Shown here piece after piece: positions 12,996-24,771 of a stretch of DNA of 64,000 bases. Each line of letters opens with the position of its first letter. The first letter of the stretch is position 1. The position numbers were made by a program, and so were the translations under genes. The stretch comes from Bettongia penicillata ogilbyi (Eukaryota; Chordata; Mammalia; Diprotodontia; Potoroidae). Location: the NCBI GenBank assembly GCA_023548195.1, contig JAJHZJ010000014.1:14298718-14362717 (forward strand), read 5' to 3'. A model generated the notes under the pieces. The model did not search any database, was not told the DNA's origin, and saw nothing but the letters and a program-made list of their open reading frames with translations.

Positions 12996-13640
12996 GTTTA
13001 GCTCAAATTGATTTTACTTATATTCTGCTTAAAGCAAACAGAATGAGGGCCCACAAATATACTTGAGATTGGAAAAAGAAAAAAAGAACTGAATTAGTTT
13101 TCCTCAACAATTCTATTTCCCACAAAGACAATTGGTCATACAAATATTTTGAGCCTTGGAGGACAAATGAGAAGATTGAAACAAAAAAAAGAAGGGTAAA
13201 AATAGGGAAGATCACTTTAGAGTGGTTTGTATACATCCAGAAATGTGGGATTGAAAAAAAAAATGAAAATATTTTTCCTCCTTATCCTATCTTTCTAATA
13301 TATAATGGGGATACAGGTTTTCAAGGAAGATTAGTATCTCTGGTGTGAGGGTGGCTGATCCCTTTTGGTGTCCACCTGCTACCCAACTTGTGACTCCAAG
13401 AAGCTATAGGTTGTGCAGCAGCCATGCCCCAACAAACCCTTTCTATAGACAGGCTAAACCAGGTTGAAAGTAATCAATGGGCCTCAAAACTGTTGATGAA
13501 TTAGGGGGATGTCTAACACAAGCCTGTGAAAACTTCCCTCAGTGGAATGGGCAGATGTGAACTATTTGTCACAAATGACCATGAAGGTGGCTGAAGCAGG
13601 CACTGTGGAGCACTTAGAGCTTGCCTTCAATAAGATGAAC
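12996..13640. other. Unassigned AT-rich DNA and diverged repeat-like segment
   Basis: From 12,996 to about 13,320 I see no gene or known repeat. From 13,320 to 13,640 the sequence has the look of an old interspersed repeat, but I cannot name its class. Confidence 0.4.
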
Positions 13641-14100
13641 AGTGTATGGTAATTTAAATGGAAAATCTTTCATATTCATTAATAGGCCTATGTAACCTGC
13701 CTGGGTCACATGGAAACCTGAGTTACATGAGTCTGAGTCCCATGGAGCCTATGGTGGGAAGAGTTTGCTGAGTGGGTGGAACAGGAAGAGGTGGAGCTAG
13801 AGCACAGCTGACAGGAAGTTAGTCTTGAGAGCAGTCAGAGATAGGAAGGATTCAGGGTGCTGGATAGCATAAGTGATTTGTGACTGTTTGTGATTTTGTT
13901 TAAGAGAGCTTGCTTGTGATGATTGTAATGGTCTGATTTTGGGGAAGCCTAGCAGGGGGAAGGCTTGGGATGGTGTTGTTCTCTGCACTGTTATTGTGTA
14001 TAGATTTTTGTTACTGTGATGGATTTGGCTTTGTGGTGTCTGAATAAATGTTTTTCTTCTGCCTTTCGTGTGGAGAGTCTGTGGTATTTCATAATTCAGA
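13641..14100 (+). mobile_element. Candidate solo LTR
   Basis: An LTR-like block of about 450 bp with an AATAAA at about 14,043 followed by a T/C-rich stretch, and a U3-like left part with repeated purine-rich motifs. There is no internal retroviral region on either side. I could not pin target-site duplications, so the class and exact ends are uncertain. Confidence 0.4.
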
Positions 14101-14109
14101 ATTATGCTG

Positions 14110-15220
14110 CAATATTCATGGTTGCCATGGGCACTGTGAATTTCACATTGATGCTACACATGGCATCAAGGTAAGCTACCACAATGACAGTAAATTATTT
14201 AACTGGAAAAGTCTACAAGCCAAGACCAAAGCAGAAGGAGTTGGTGCATAATTTTTCATTTGTAGATGATTGTGTACTCAATGCAGCCTCCAGGGGAGGT
14301 GAAATTGGATTGATTCTCTGCCATTCGTGCTACTTTTGATCTGACAATTAACACAAAGGAAACAGGATCTCCACCAGCCAGCACTGTATCATCTACACAT
14401 GGAACCACTGTAGCAAATAGAGGAATTTTGAATGCTGTGGATAAATTCACTTACCTTGGCAGTATACTTTCTAGGGATGTCCATATAGATGATAAGGTTG
14501 ACACACATATTGCCAGAGCTAATTCAGTGTTTGGGAGTCTCCAAAGGCAAGTGTGAGAAAGAAGAGGTATTAGGCTGTCTACCAAACTGGAGATCTATAG
14601 AGTCACTGTGCTGACCTCTTTGTTGTATGCCTTGGAAACCTGGACAGTATACCAATGTCATGTCAGGAAACCAACTCACTTCCATTTGAATTATCTTAAG
14701 AAGATTGTGGCAATCACCTGACAAGATAAGGTACTGGACACTGAGATCCTTTCTTGAGTTGAAATGCTAAGCATTCAAATTCTATTGCAAAGAGTACAAT
14801 TCTGATGCGTTGGCCATTTGTTTGAAAGTCAATTTTTATGGAGAACTTACACAAAATAAACATTCAAATCGAGGTCAAAAGAACTGTTACAAGCACACTC
14901 TCGAGGTTTCTTTTGAAGAACTTTGGAATCAGTAGGGTGACACTGGCACAGGACTGCCCAGCATAGCATGACTGCATTAAAGAAGATGCTATACTCTATG
15001 AGTGAAATTGAATTACACTAGCTCAAAAGAAGCATGAGATATGCAGATTTAAAGACATCTCCACTCAAAATGTTCATGTGGTGAACAATTTGTAGTAGAA
15101 CCTTCTGAGCTCATATTGGGCAAGATACACTGTACCTTGATCCCAACACAGTGATGTCATTTTGGTCCTGTTAGAGAATGAGGGTCAATAACCAACCAGG
15201 CAACCAAAGTATAACACCAA
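14110..15220 (+). pseudogene. Non-L1 LINE reverse-transcriptase C-terminal relic (RTE/CR1-like)
   Basis: In broken frames the DNA reads as the second half of a LINE reverse transcriptase. A catalytic F-V-D-D motif lies at 14,259-14,270, followed by a FTYLGS-like segment near 14,445 and, at about 14,575-14,660, the LSTKLEIYR...LTSLLYALETWT pattern typical of the C-terminal region of many non-L1 LINEs. Stops and shifts occur throughout. The 3' end resembles the tail found inverted at 11.24 kb, so both probably belong to one family. I cannot choose firmly between RTE and CR1/Jockey-type clades by eye. Confidence 0.65.
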
Positions 15221-15835
15221 TTCCAACAGTCTTTCCTATAGAGGCTAATATTTACTGTTCATATAGCTTTAAGAGTCTGATGGAATGAAGAGGATTTGGC
15301 ATTTGACTATGAAGAAAGAAATAATGAAGATAGTTGAAGAACTATGGAAAAGATAGAGAAAAAGAGACTGAGGAAAAGCTTTATGTGAGAAATTTTTGAC
15401 TTGTGTTGTGAAGAAACATTATGAAGACTATTATACGAACAGTGAGTCTAGTAAGAAAGTGTTAAAAGCTGTGACTTGAGAAAAAGTATGAGACAGAAAA
15501 AAATGAAGAGAATTTTCCTGTTGGAACTGTTTTTACCTTTGTCTCGTAAAGGAGATGAAGAGGATTCCTGAGAAGAGACTTTAATTTATATCTAGAGTGC
15601 ACTGAAAATTGTTGCTGTGTTTCAGAAGTAATGGGAAGTCATCTGAAATTACAGTGATTGCTGGAGGTTGCACTGGTTGTGGTCTTTCTCATAGCTAAAG
15701 CATTTCAAATTTTCTATGTGTAACAAGCATTTTGTCCTTGTGTGTGGCTTAAAGAGAGGGAGAATGGACATCTCTAGCCTTCCTCCCATATCCTCAAACT
15801 CTTTCTTCGAAAGAGACTTTAATTCCTACCAAAAG
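15221..15835. other. Unassigned intergenic DNA
   Basis: Purine-rich, non-coding. No gene, RNA gene or repeat landmark recognised. Confidence 0.5.
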
Positions 15836-16545
15836 GGGAAGCAGAAGGTTTGGGCCAGAGAATACCACTCTGATCTCCACAGGGGCAGAGGGTATTAGAC
15901 TAGAGGTATTGTTTGTCTGCTTCCTTAAATATTGTTCATTTAGGGGATATGATTTGGTCTGAGCTAACTTTTGGTTGTTTTGTCATTGGGGAGAAGGTAG
16001 GGGGGACCTCAAACTCTATATCCAAGGTTTCGCCAGGTCCACAAAGAACACATACAGCAAATAGCAGAGAAACCCATCTATCCAAATCATAGCAAAACAG
16101 AAATCAAGGTATACATCAGAGAATGCATATCGGACAACATAGGGCGGAAGGACTCTCGCTTTGGGAGTGAGGTAACTCAGCTCAACCAATCTGATGTCTC
16201 TAAAGGAACAAGGTGGGAATAAGGACATGACGGAGACTGCCAGCTCCTCTCATGTCTTCTTACAGTCTTTTATTTTTCTTTTTACAGTCTTTTTCTTCCA
16301 CAACTTAAAGTGGGGTTGACTTCTTCCATCTTTTCTCTCGAAGCTAGAAGCTGCCTAGATGCTCAAAGAAAACTTGAAGCTTGACCCGTCTCCAAAGGGA
16401 GTACTCTGAAAATTGAAGCTTTCTGCCTCTTTACAGCACCACTCCCCCATCAGGTAGGGCAGGACATTCATTTCCATCAGCAAGGAGAGAATTCCATATC
16501 GATGGGCTTTAGGACAAGTCTTTGTGTTGTTAATCGATTGCATCC
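15836..16545 (+). repeat. LTR-like interspersed repeat, copy 1
   Basis: This block is homologous, in the same orientation, to 18,838-19,915. Shared landmarks in order are TCTGCTTCCTTAAAT, TCATTTAGGGGATATG, TTTGTCATTGGGGA, TATCCAAATCATAGCAAAA, TCTCATGTCTT, CTCTCGAAGCTAGAAGC, GGTAGGGCAGGACATTCAT and a final GGGCTTTAGGACA. Length and structure suggest an old LTR, but neither terminal TG/CA nor flanking duplications are certain. Confidence 0.6.
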
Positions 16546-17120
16546 TTAGTGAACTGAAAAACCAGTAATTATATTAAATAAATAAATATTTATTTATTTA
16601 ATATTATTTATTTGATATTTATTTAAAGGTTTTGGTATAGAGTAACAGTTTATAGAAAAAGATATCTCTCAAGTTTCTTAAATATGTAACATTTAATAAA
16701 TTGGAATAGGAACTCAGTTATTTTATTAAAAGGCATGAAAGGCATGACAATTAGGGGATCATTGAGGAAATATGCTCTAGGTAACCAACAAGTGAGTTTG
16801 GATGATCCGGCATAACTCTGTTACAAAAGCATTGTTTATAAGGCAAGAAAGACAAGTTGCTTAGTGTAGGAAAGGTTCCTGAGTGATATTATAGTAGTAT
16901 TATACTATCAGAGGTCATTTTCTTAGCAAAGTTGGGTAGTACCTTCCAAACGCATAACATGTGAAGATATCTCACTACACAGAACATTTTTGTTTGTTTT
17001 AAATTTTGCTTTTAACAAAATAGTATATCTGCAGTTTCTGAGCCTTGGGAATAAGGAATAAGATGGTTGCATTTGATATTGACAGCTCAATAAGCATTTA
17101 TCTAGTCATTAGAGCTGAAG
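16546..17120. other. AT-rich unassigned DNA
   Basis: Contains a short tandem ATTTATTTATTTAAT-like stretch near 16,580-16,625. Nothing else recognised. Confidence 0.5.
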
Positions 17121-17129
17121 CAAGTACAC

Positions 17130-17462
17130 TGAAAATATATGTATGTATGTTTGTCCTTCATTGCTGAAAAAGACCATGCCATCAGAGAAACGATGACATG
17201 ACTTACACTTGACTTTGTTTTGAGGGAGGGAGGGTTGCGCAGGTCACCAGCTTCACTTCTCCTCCAGAGCCATTTGAATCCAGTGACCAAATATTCATCA
17301 GGATAACTGGAGATGACCCAGGATGAGGCAATTGGGGTTAAGTGACTTGCCCAAGGTCACACAGCTAGTAAGTGTCAAGTGTGTGAGGTGAGATTTAAAC
17401 TCAGGTCCTCCTGACTCCTGCACTGGTACTCTACCCACAGCATGACCTAGCTGCCCCACTGA
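17130..17462 (-). repeat. tRNA/MIR-headed composite SINE, minus strand
   Basis: The right end on the + strand (GACCTAGCTGCCCC) is the reverse complement of a tRNA-type SINE head. Internally TTAAGTGACTTGCCCAAGGT and CACACAGCTAGTAAGTGTCA are present, and the left part reads CATGCCATCAGAGAAACGAT and ATTCATCAGGATAACTGGAG. Truncated relatives are at 19.06 kb (same strand) and 47.43 kb (opposite strand). Confidence 0.8.
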
Positions 17463-17689
17463 AAATATATACTCTGACATGGAAGTTATTGTCTAACACA
17501 GAAACATGGACACTATACAATTTTAATGATATTGTAATTTTACATAGTGATAATCATTGTGATTCTATGTTATTATGATTATGTTCTAAAATGAATTAGT
17601 ATTGTTACTTATCGATTAGAGGAGAATATGGTCCTACCTTGTTAAAGCAGAGGAAGTGTACTTTAGTGAAAGAAGCCAAGTGTTCTGAT

Positions 17690-18345
17690 AAAGTCTCACT
17701 TTTACTCTTGGATCAACAAGGGACCCCAGAAATCATCTAATCTAAAAAGTTTAGAAGTGAGGCAACTAAGATGTAGTTGGGAAGTGATTTGCCCCTGGTC
17801 ACTTAGCACTTAATGCATTGTTAATACCAGTCAGAGCAGGACATTATCAACCCTTAACTATGAAGGGAAGGATGGCAGGGTATTTGGATTTTTGCCAAAA
17901 TTCTAGATGTTTCCCAGGTTAAAGAGATCTCTTCCTGAACTAGTGGTTCAGGAAAGGTTAAAGGTAAGAGGAGCAAAGGGAAAGGGCTAATGTTTTGAAA
18001 AATAGTAACTGTGACTATAGAAAAAGAAAGAAATTTGTTAGCAGAGAGTTTGGTTAAGTACCTGTGAAATCATTACTGCCTTCAGTTTTTCAAGAAAAGC
18101 CACTTTATGCTATCAGATACCACTTGATATGTTATTTACTTTTACTGAATTCACACCCTCTGAGATGGTTAACTACAAAGAAATATTTTAGGAAATGAAG
18201 GCTTCGTAAAAGTAAGATATCAGTAACAGTATTTTCTTTAAGACAAGCTGCTTATAATCATACAGTCACAAAACCTTAGAGTTGGAAGAGGTCTCAGAGG
18301 TCATTCAATTCAAACTCCTATGTAAACATCTGTTTTACCAATGTA
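17690..18345. repeat. MIR/CR1-L3-like relics
   Basis: A GAAGTGATTTGCCCCTGGTC patch near 17,780 is MIR-like. A CTTAGAGTTGGAAGAGGTCT patch at about 18,275 is the typical CR1/L3 3' motif. Both are short and old. The DNA between them is unassigned. Confidence 0.5.
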
Positions 18346-18529
18346 ATCATTTTAATAGCCAATTGAGAGACTTTTCCTTCTGTCCTCAACAAGTCAAGGA
18401 GGCACGAAAGGAAACATTGCAAATGTTTAATTCTCCAGCACATGGACAAGTCAGAGACTGTGAGCCCATGGCAGTGGAAACTGCATTTATTTGTGAGCCG
18501 AAGGAGTCATTTACTTGACAGTTTTAGGC

Positions 18530-18690
18530 AAGTTCCTTTAACACCTCTTTCCCTCATTCCTTCACCATTTCCCTGCCTAAGTTCCTTTTCTCCCTCTATT
18601 TTCTCTTTTCTCTCCCTTCCTCCTCTTTCCTTCCTTCTTTCCTTCCTTCTTCCCTCTTCCTTCCTTCTCTGTCTCTACCTCTCTCTCAGA
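18530..18690. repeat. Pyrimidine-rich low-complexity tract
   Basis: Long CCTT/TTCC-rich run on the + strand. Serine/leucine-rich reading frames here are artefacts of the composition. Confidence 0.85.
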
Positions 18691-18837
18691 AAGGAATGGA
18701 TCCCACACATGTAGAGAGGTACTTGTGTTGCCAGGGTTCCACCAGTGTCAAGACTGTCATTGCAGAATAGCCTTTCTCCCCCACCCCCTTGAAACCTTCT
18801 CCAAAGGAAGGCTTTCATTCCTTCCAGGCAGGTAATC

Positions 18838-19915
18838 AGGAGGTTGTGGCCAGAAGCCACTCTGCTCTCCTTAGAGAAGGGAGACACTGGGTTAGAAGTA
18901 TATCTATCTGCTCCCTTAAATAATTTTCATTTAGGGATATGGTTGGCTTTGAGCCAAACTTTCATCACTTTGTCATTTGGGGAAAGAGTAGGGGGACTTC
19001 AAGGTCTATATCCAGGGTCTCCTAATACCTAATACCAGATCCACAATGAATACATATATTATTGTTGTGTTTCTCCTTCATTCTCAAAGAGGACCATGAC
19101 ATCAAGATGATGACATGACTTGCAGTGGACTTTGATTTGAATGAGAGAGGGCTATGGCAAGGTCACCAACCTCACTTTGTTCTAAGCCATCTGGGTCCAG
19201 TGGCCTGATATTCATCAGGACAACTGGAGATGGCCCAGGATAAAATGGGAGACCCTGCTCCTTTCAGACTAAGGTCTTATCACGTTCTCACTTGGAGTGA
19301 GATACACTCATTCAATGAATAGACTTCTTTACGTAGTTACTCAAGGGATGACCCCTTGATTTAATTAAAAGAAAAACTGGGAGGGTTTCTGGGTAAAAGA
19401 GAAACAATTACTATTTAGTAATTAGCAAATAGTAAAGAAACCTATTTATCCAAATCATAGCAAAATGGAAATCAGAGAAGTTGTACATAGGAGAATATAT
19501 ATCAGATGACGTAGAGTGAAGGTGTTCTTCCATTTGGAATGAGATAACTCAACTCAACCAAGAGAGAGAGAGTCCTTGCCTCACCCCAAAGAAAACTTTC
19601 TGTAGTTTCTAGTGTAGCAACCTGGATATAGAAACCTGATCCTCTCATGTCTTTCCAATCACTCCAGCATTCTGAAGTGGGGTCAGCCTCTTCTACCTTT
19701 CCTCTCAAAGCTGGAAGCCCAAAGAGACCTGATGCCTGAAAACAACTTGAGGCTTGATGAGTCCAAAGTGGACTTTGCTTGAAAAGTCCCAAAGGGGTAG
19801 GGCAGAGAACTGAAGTTCTCACCTGTCTCCAACTCCCACCTCACCCCTCACATGGGGTAGGACATTCATCTCCACCAATAAAGACAGAGTCTCATACTAA
19901 TGGACTTTGACACAG
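18838..19915 (+). repeat. LTR-like interspersed repeat, copy 2, split by a SINE
   Basis: Homologous to 15,836-16,545 in the same order. Its left part runs to about 19,050 and its right part resumes at about 19,430 with AGCAAATAGTAAAGAAACC. The interruption includes a SINE-related fragment (about 19,055-19,245) plus about 180 bp of other DNA. The copies are diverged by many substitutions and small indels, so the duplication is not recent. Confidence 0.6.
19055..19245 (-). repeat. Truncated composite SINE inside LTR-like copy 2
   Basis: Matches the left part of the SINE at 17,130-17,330 (GAGGACCATGACATCAAGAT, ATTCATCAGGACAACTGGAG) and breaks off before the tRNA-type head. Confidence 0.65.
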
Positions 19916-20330
19916 GGGTTGTCACTTTCATCCTTCCTCTCTTCTTAAAAGCAAAATAGAGGAGAGAGAAGAAAGAGATATACTCACATCTTTCAAAAGG
20001 TACCTGTGATCTGGAAAAGAGCTTTAATTGGCATCATACTGGGAAGATGGGAATGGGGGGGAGGGTGATAAATGGGAGGCCAAGCAAAGGAGAAACAATT
20101 ATGATGTGTATGTAAACTTTTTTTTATCAGACTTCTTGTCCTGTACTTTGAATCACTTTTCAGTCCTACCCCATCTCTAACAATTCCAGACAATGTCACC
20201 CCCAAAATTCATGGCTCATTTTTGCATATCTGGGGGGGCAGGCAAGGGGCTGGAGGTAGTATCCAAGTTATCATGGATCTCATTGTATATACTGTAATCT
20301 TTGATTTCATACATATCCACACAGACAAAA
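19916..20330. other. Unassigned intergenic DNA
   Basis: No gene or repeat landmark recognised apart from short G- and T-runs. Confidence 0.5.
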
Positions 20331-20470
20331 GTGGTATAGGGTAAAGGGATAGAGATCACACCTGCCTCAGGGTCAGAAAAACCTGAATTCAAGTTTAGCT
20401 TCTGACATATCCTGGTACTGCAAATTTGGGCATATAATTTAATTTTTCAGTGCTCCAGGAAACATTAAAA
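20330..20470 (+). repeat. Partial MIR relic
   Basis: A head-like GCCTCAGGGTCAGAAAAACC followed by TGAATTCAAGTTTAGCTTCT matches the MIR/tRNA-SINE pattern. The tail is lost. Confidence 0.55.
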
Positions 20471-20559
20471 CTACAAATTACAAAAGTCACTTATCTGAAT
20501 TAATAGAGAAAGTTACTTCAGTGGGAGCTCCCTACACCAATTAAATCCCAGGCCTGGAC

Positions 20560-20660
20560 ATATACTTAGATATATTTATGTATGTATATACAATACACAT
20601 ACATATAGATGTATATAGACAAGCATACATATACATACACACATACATGTACATATAATG
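20560..20660. repeat. (TATG/CATA)n simple repeat
   Basis: Imperfect alternating TA/CA/TG repeats of about 100 bp. Confidence 0.85.
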
Positions 20661-20669
20661 TGAAGGCCT

Positions 20670-21060
20670 TTTAATGGACATTGTGGTGGAAATCTTTCAG
20701 GTTTTAGACTATTAGAGGTGACTTTTCTAGAAAACTATTCACAGTTTGTTTCTTAGCATTTAGAAATCTTTTAACAATTTAAAGACAGCAAACTAATCCA
20801 ACTGCTCCTTTCTCCATAATTTGATTTTAGAGGTGTTTCATTATCTCTAATTACTCAGGGTAAATTATGATTACTCAGTGTTTTAATAATCAGTTTGAGT
20901 AGCAGTTACTCTAAACTTAAGGGAAGGCCAGACTCCCATGGGTATTTCTTTTGAGCCAGCAGACTAGTCTGTGCATGCTTTCTGGTACCATTGAACTTGG
21001 TCCCCAGGTGAGCACTACAGGCCATATTAGAATGGGAAAAGGAGCTTCAGAAACTCTGGG
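20670..21060. promoter_or_regulatory. Candidate conserved non-coding element upstream of BMP4
   Basis: Repeat-free, non-coding DNA rich in homeodomain-type TAAT/ATTA cores (for example around 20,850-20,895), about 3.6-4 kb upstream of the BMP4 leader exon. It lacks the mutation-worn look of the flanking repeats. Enhancer function is inference from base content and position only. Confidence 0.3.
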
Positions 21061-21247
21061 GTTTAAAATTAAGGCTGCCTTGGTTTTCAGGACCTTGGGA
21101 GGTTAGCTTGCAGGATTAGAGGATGTGGGCGGGCTCTTACATAGAAAAGGGGAGGAGAAAACCAAAGAGAAACATGAAGGGGAGGAGAGGCTAGGAGAGG
21201 AGAGGGAGGGGTGGACCCAAGTGTGAAAGAGGAAAGCAGGGCAGGGC

Positions 21248-21375
<128 letters not shown>

Positions 21376-21699
21376 GAGGAGAAGATGAAAAGATGGAAGA
21401 GGAGAGAGGGAGGGAGAAATGTGTAGAGAAGATGGCAGAAGCTAGGGATGTTTACTATGCAAAGCAATTTTACTCTTGCAAGAATTGCTTCTCCTTGCTT
21501 GGTGATTGTTATATCTCACTGATAAGATTACAATTAAAGCCTTTTTTAGACTCCTGTGCCCTAGCCTTTGATTTCTGGACAGGTTTACTACAACCGTTCA
21601 CACAGAATTGCTCAAGATTCTACTACTCTGAAAACACACGGTAAGCAATAATAAGCTAGGGATATAGCAGGCGCAAGGAAAATCACTGCAATAAGACTT

Positions 21700-21815
21700 C
21701 CAAGAGAGGGGGTAGAAAGTGGAGGAGGGAGAGAGGGGGAAAGAAGGAAAGAGAGGGAAAGAGGGACAGAGGGACAGAGGAAGAGAGAAAGAGAGAGAGA
21801 GACAGAGAGAAATGG
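21700..21815. repeat. Purine-rich GA/GGAA low-complexity tract
   Basis: Interrupted GAGAGGGAAAG-type repeats, probably related in origin to the larger GA tract about 400 bp upstream. Confidence 0.8.
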
Positions 21816-22727
21816 AAGAAAGAAAGGTTGTGTGGAAGTTTTATTCATGTCGTACTCCTCTCCACAAAAGAGTAAAGAAAATAAAAATGAAATGTTCAAA
21901 TAAGAGATGGTTGCTCTAGGATATGAACTTGTAGCTGCAGAGTGCACTTCTGTCTTGTAGCTGTAAGCAAAAAGAATGAGACAGAATGGCAGAGATGAAA
22001 CTCTTTGTAAGGGGTTGCTAATATTGCTTCTTGGAGCCCAAAGCAGGATGTCTTTGCTCTGGGCTCTGAAACTGTCCTCTCAATATGTTAGAAGAGTCAC
22101 CGGGGAGAAAAGAGAGCTGAGAGGTCTGTGGTCCTCAGGTAGGGCAGGGAGTGAGTTAGGAACGCTGGCTCTATTCTGAAGTCATATGGGCATACCTTGT
22201 AGGGAACACTGGTTCTGTAGTTTGAGACTGGACCCATCTAGAGAGTTCTGAGCATGCCCATTTGAGAGTAGAGGAGAGCAAAGGAGGGAAGGAATTCTCT
22301 TGCAAAACTGGAAAGACAAAGATAGTGTACGGAGATGGGTCTGCCACTGTCCTGTCCTTCTGAATGGGAGCATCAAATGTAAGACTTAAAGCAGGAGGGA
22401 GCATTCAGCAGTTTCCTCCACTCTTAAGCTAGAAAATGTATGTAGGTGGGAAACTTTTATTAACTCTTTACCCAAAGGAGCCACAAAGCATTCCGCACCC
22501 CCCACCCTCCCCACCCCCACTGCTCCTTTGAACCTCTGGGACTAGGGGAGTTAGTTTTAAAAAGTAAATAAGGTGCTTGATTTTTGAAAATTCCCCTGAA
22601 AAATATCCTCCTTACCATCACCAAAGAAGGTGAAAGAGTAGGTTAAAGGAGTTCCCTAACTACATATTTATTTTTTTTAATGTGATTAGGAACTAATCCC
22701 ATTGATCTAGATCTTATTACTGTTAAA

Positions 22728-22762
22728 ACACACACACAGACACACACACACACACACACACC
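22728..22762. repeat. (CA)n microsatellite
   Basis: CA repeats with a single interruption. Confidence 0.9.
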
Positions 22763-23973
22763 CCTCTCAGTGCTCCTATAGTCAGATTTACTAGTGTTTT
22801 CAGAGAGACATTGCCTTGGAAAATATTTTTCAATTGCATAGTTCAATGAAGAGAATTTTGGCAAATTGGGGAGGCATTTTTCTATTCCTCTTTACTCTCC
22901 TCCATTAGGATAATTTTGTCTTCTCAGTCTTGAGTTATTCTGAGGGACTTTTTAGAAATCCAGACTCCATAGGGAGTTAGTTGCTTCATCCCTTTCCACT
23001 CACTATTCATACTGAACTCTATTCAGTGGTGCAAGAAAACCAAAAGGGCACTAAAAGATTGCTTATTCCTTTGGGCACCTACTTCTAAATTGATGATTAA
23101 AATTAGGATCAGTCCTCCATTTATTAAAAAAAAAAAAGGTGTCGGTAAATCTGTTTCTTGGGTTGGAGCTCAGGGAGAGTGAATTTTTTTGTGAGATGCC
23201 TAAGTATCTGGAGCTATTTTTCTTTTCTCCAAAAGTTCTCTCTGGTTTCACTTTAGGTGGCCCACAAAAGAAAAAAAGGGGGAAGAAAACAGATTAAGAT
23301 AGAGAGATGATGGAAGCTCAGAGGTGAAGAAAAGGAAGCCAGTGGGAAACTGACACAGAAAAAGAGAGTATGACTTGTGCCACTGGATTGTTCTTCATGG
23401 AGTGGGTAGGGATTTGTTTTTGTAAATGTTTTATTTGCCTATGTTTGCAGGAGAGGAAATTTCCTCGCCAAAAACAACTCACTAGTATTTAATTCTATGA
23501 CCTGAAGGGACTGACTCCTTACAATGAGGTTAGAATATGAAAGTCACCGACCAAGAATTGAAAAGGAGTTGAGAAGCATTTCTAAATGGGTGTATTTTTT
23601 CTGCGAGTCTTGCCTAATTTAAAACTGGTTAGTGGTACTGATTATAAACTTGTCTATTGATGCTCTTTTTCGGAAAGTCAGTTCTACTGACTTTTCGGAT
23701 TCAGGATATTCTTTTATCAAATTCAAATGAAGGAGGCGGCCCTAAGCCATTTTTTAATGTCTTTAATGGCTTTTTGGTAAAGAAAGCTGAGAAAATGGTT
23801 ATTTCCCTTTTAAGTCTTCCTACTCTCCATCGATCCTCCCAAGTGTCGAACAGAAGAAGCCTTTAGCTTGGAGCAGGGTGGTCTTAGAACTTGACGTCTG
23901 CTGTTGTTTGTGGTGGTTTTTCTCTGGAAAGCAATATTTTGACTGTAACAGATTTGAGGAGGAAGTGGTAGCA

Positions 23974-23977
<4 letters not shown>

Positions 23978-24010
<33 letters not shown>
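23978..24010. repeat. (TG)n microsatellite
   Basis: About 16 TG units, about 640 bp upstream of the BMP4 leader exon. Confidence 0.9.
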
Positions 24011-24012
<2 letters not shown>

Positions 24013-24191
24013 CCTCCCTGTTTTCTTTCTTTTTTTTAAAGAAATAACTGGCTCAGAAGACCTTGTGGTATAGATAAGTCAAGTCAATTATATCCAATAA
24101 AAGACGCAAGAATTCCAGAATTTCCATGAGTCTCTCGTTAAAAAGGCATAAACGCAGTAGTGGGTACCCATTGAGTGGTACCTTTGAACCC

Positions 24192-24645
24192 TTGGCGGGA
24201 GGAGATTTTTCAGACATCCTGCAGTCTGCAGGTAGAGAACATAGTCTCCCCCTTTCCCTTTACCCCAAGCAGCATTTTCTCATTTCTGCTTGAATTATGT
24301 GGATCCCTAGCGCTTTGGACTGGAGGTTTCGCTGCTCGAACTTAGGATACACAGTGGACCCTGCCGAACACTATCGGGAGTCGCCAACACCCCCCAGGTT
24401 CCCGGAGTCGCTGGAGGGCTGCGATTGACTTCGGGGTGGGAAGGTGTACGGGGAGTGGGAGGGGCGGGGAATGGGAAGAATTGGGGGTGGGTGGAGGGAG
24501 GAAGGAATGACCCTTTTGACTCTGGAGGAGGGACCAGATTCTGAGCGCGAGGGGCGGGGACTGGCTTCACGTGACTTTGAGGGGCTGGAAGAAAAACAGA
24601 GCCTGTCTGGTTGGGAGTCTCATTATATTCAAATATTCATTTTAG
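24192..24645 (+). promoter_or_regulatory. BMP4: BMP4 proximal promoter region (GC-rich)
   Basis: This stretch is richer in G/C and CpG than its surroundings and sits immediately upstream of the BMP4 leader exon. Visible sites include an E2F-type TTGGCGGGA at 24,192-24,200, Sp1-type GGGGCGGGG boxes near 24,461 and 24,551, and a palindromic E-box CACGTG at 24,568-24,573. There is an AT-rich ATTATATTC stretch at 24,622-24,630 but no clear TATA box at a proven start. It may also be the end of an intron following a more distal first exon. Confidence 0.55.
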
Positions 24646-24771
24646 AAGCCATTGCCTAGTGCCATCCCGAGCAGCGCAGTGCCTCAGCTTCCCTGAGCTT
24701 TTCAAGAAAGTTTGTTCAAAGATTGGCTGTCAAGAATCATGGACTGTTTTTATATGCCTTGTTTTCTGTCA
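24646..24771 (+). other. BMP4: BMP4 non-coding leader exon (5' UTR)
   Basis: The exon ends at 24,771 before a consensus donor (GTGAGT at 24,772). Joining it to the acceptor at 25,850 gives ...CTGTCA-AGACACC-ATG, identical to my recollection of the human BMP4 leader. Other recalled matches are GATTGGCTGTCAAGAATCAT and TATGCCTTGTTTTCTGTC. The left boundary is placed after a TTTTAG acceptor-like site at 24,641-24,645, so an additional upstream exon is expected. If transcription instead starts within this exon, the boundary will differ. The first AUG in the exon, at 24,739, is not the BMP4 start. Confidence 0.7.
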
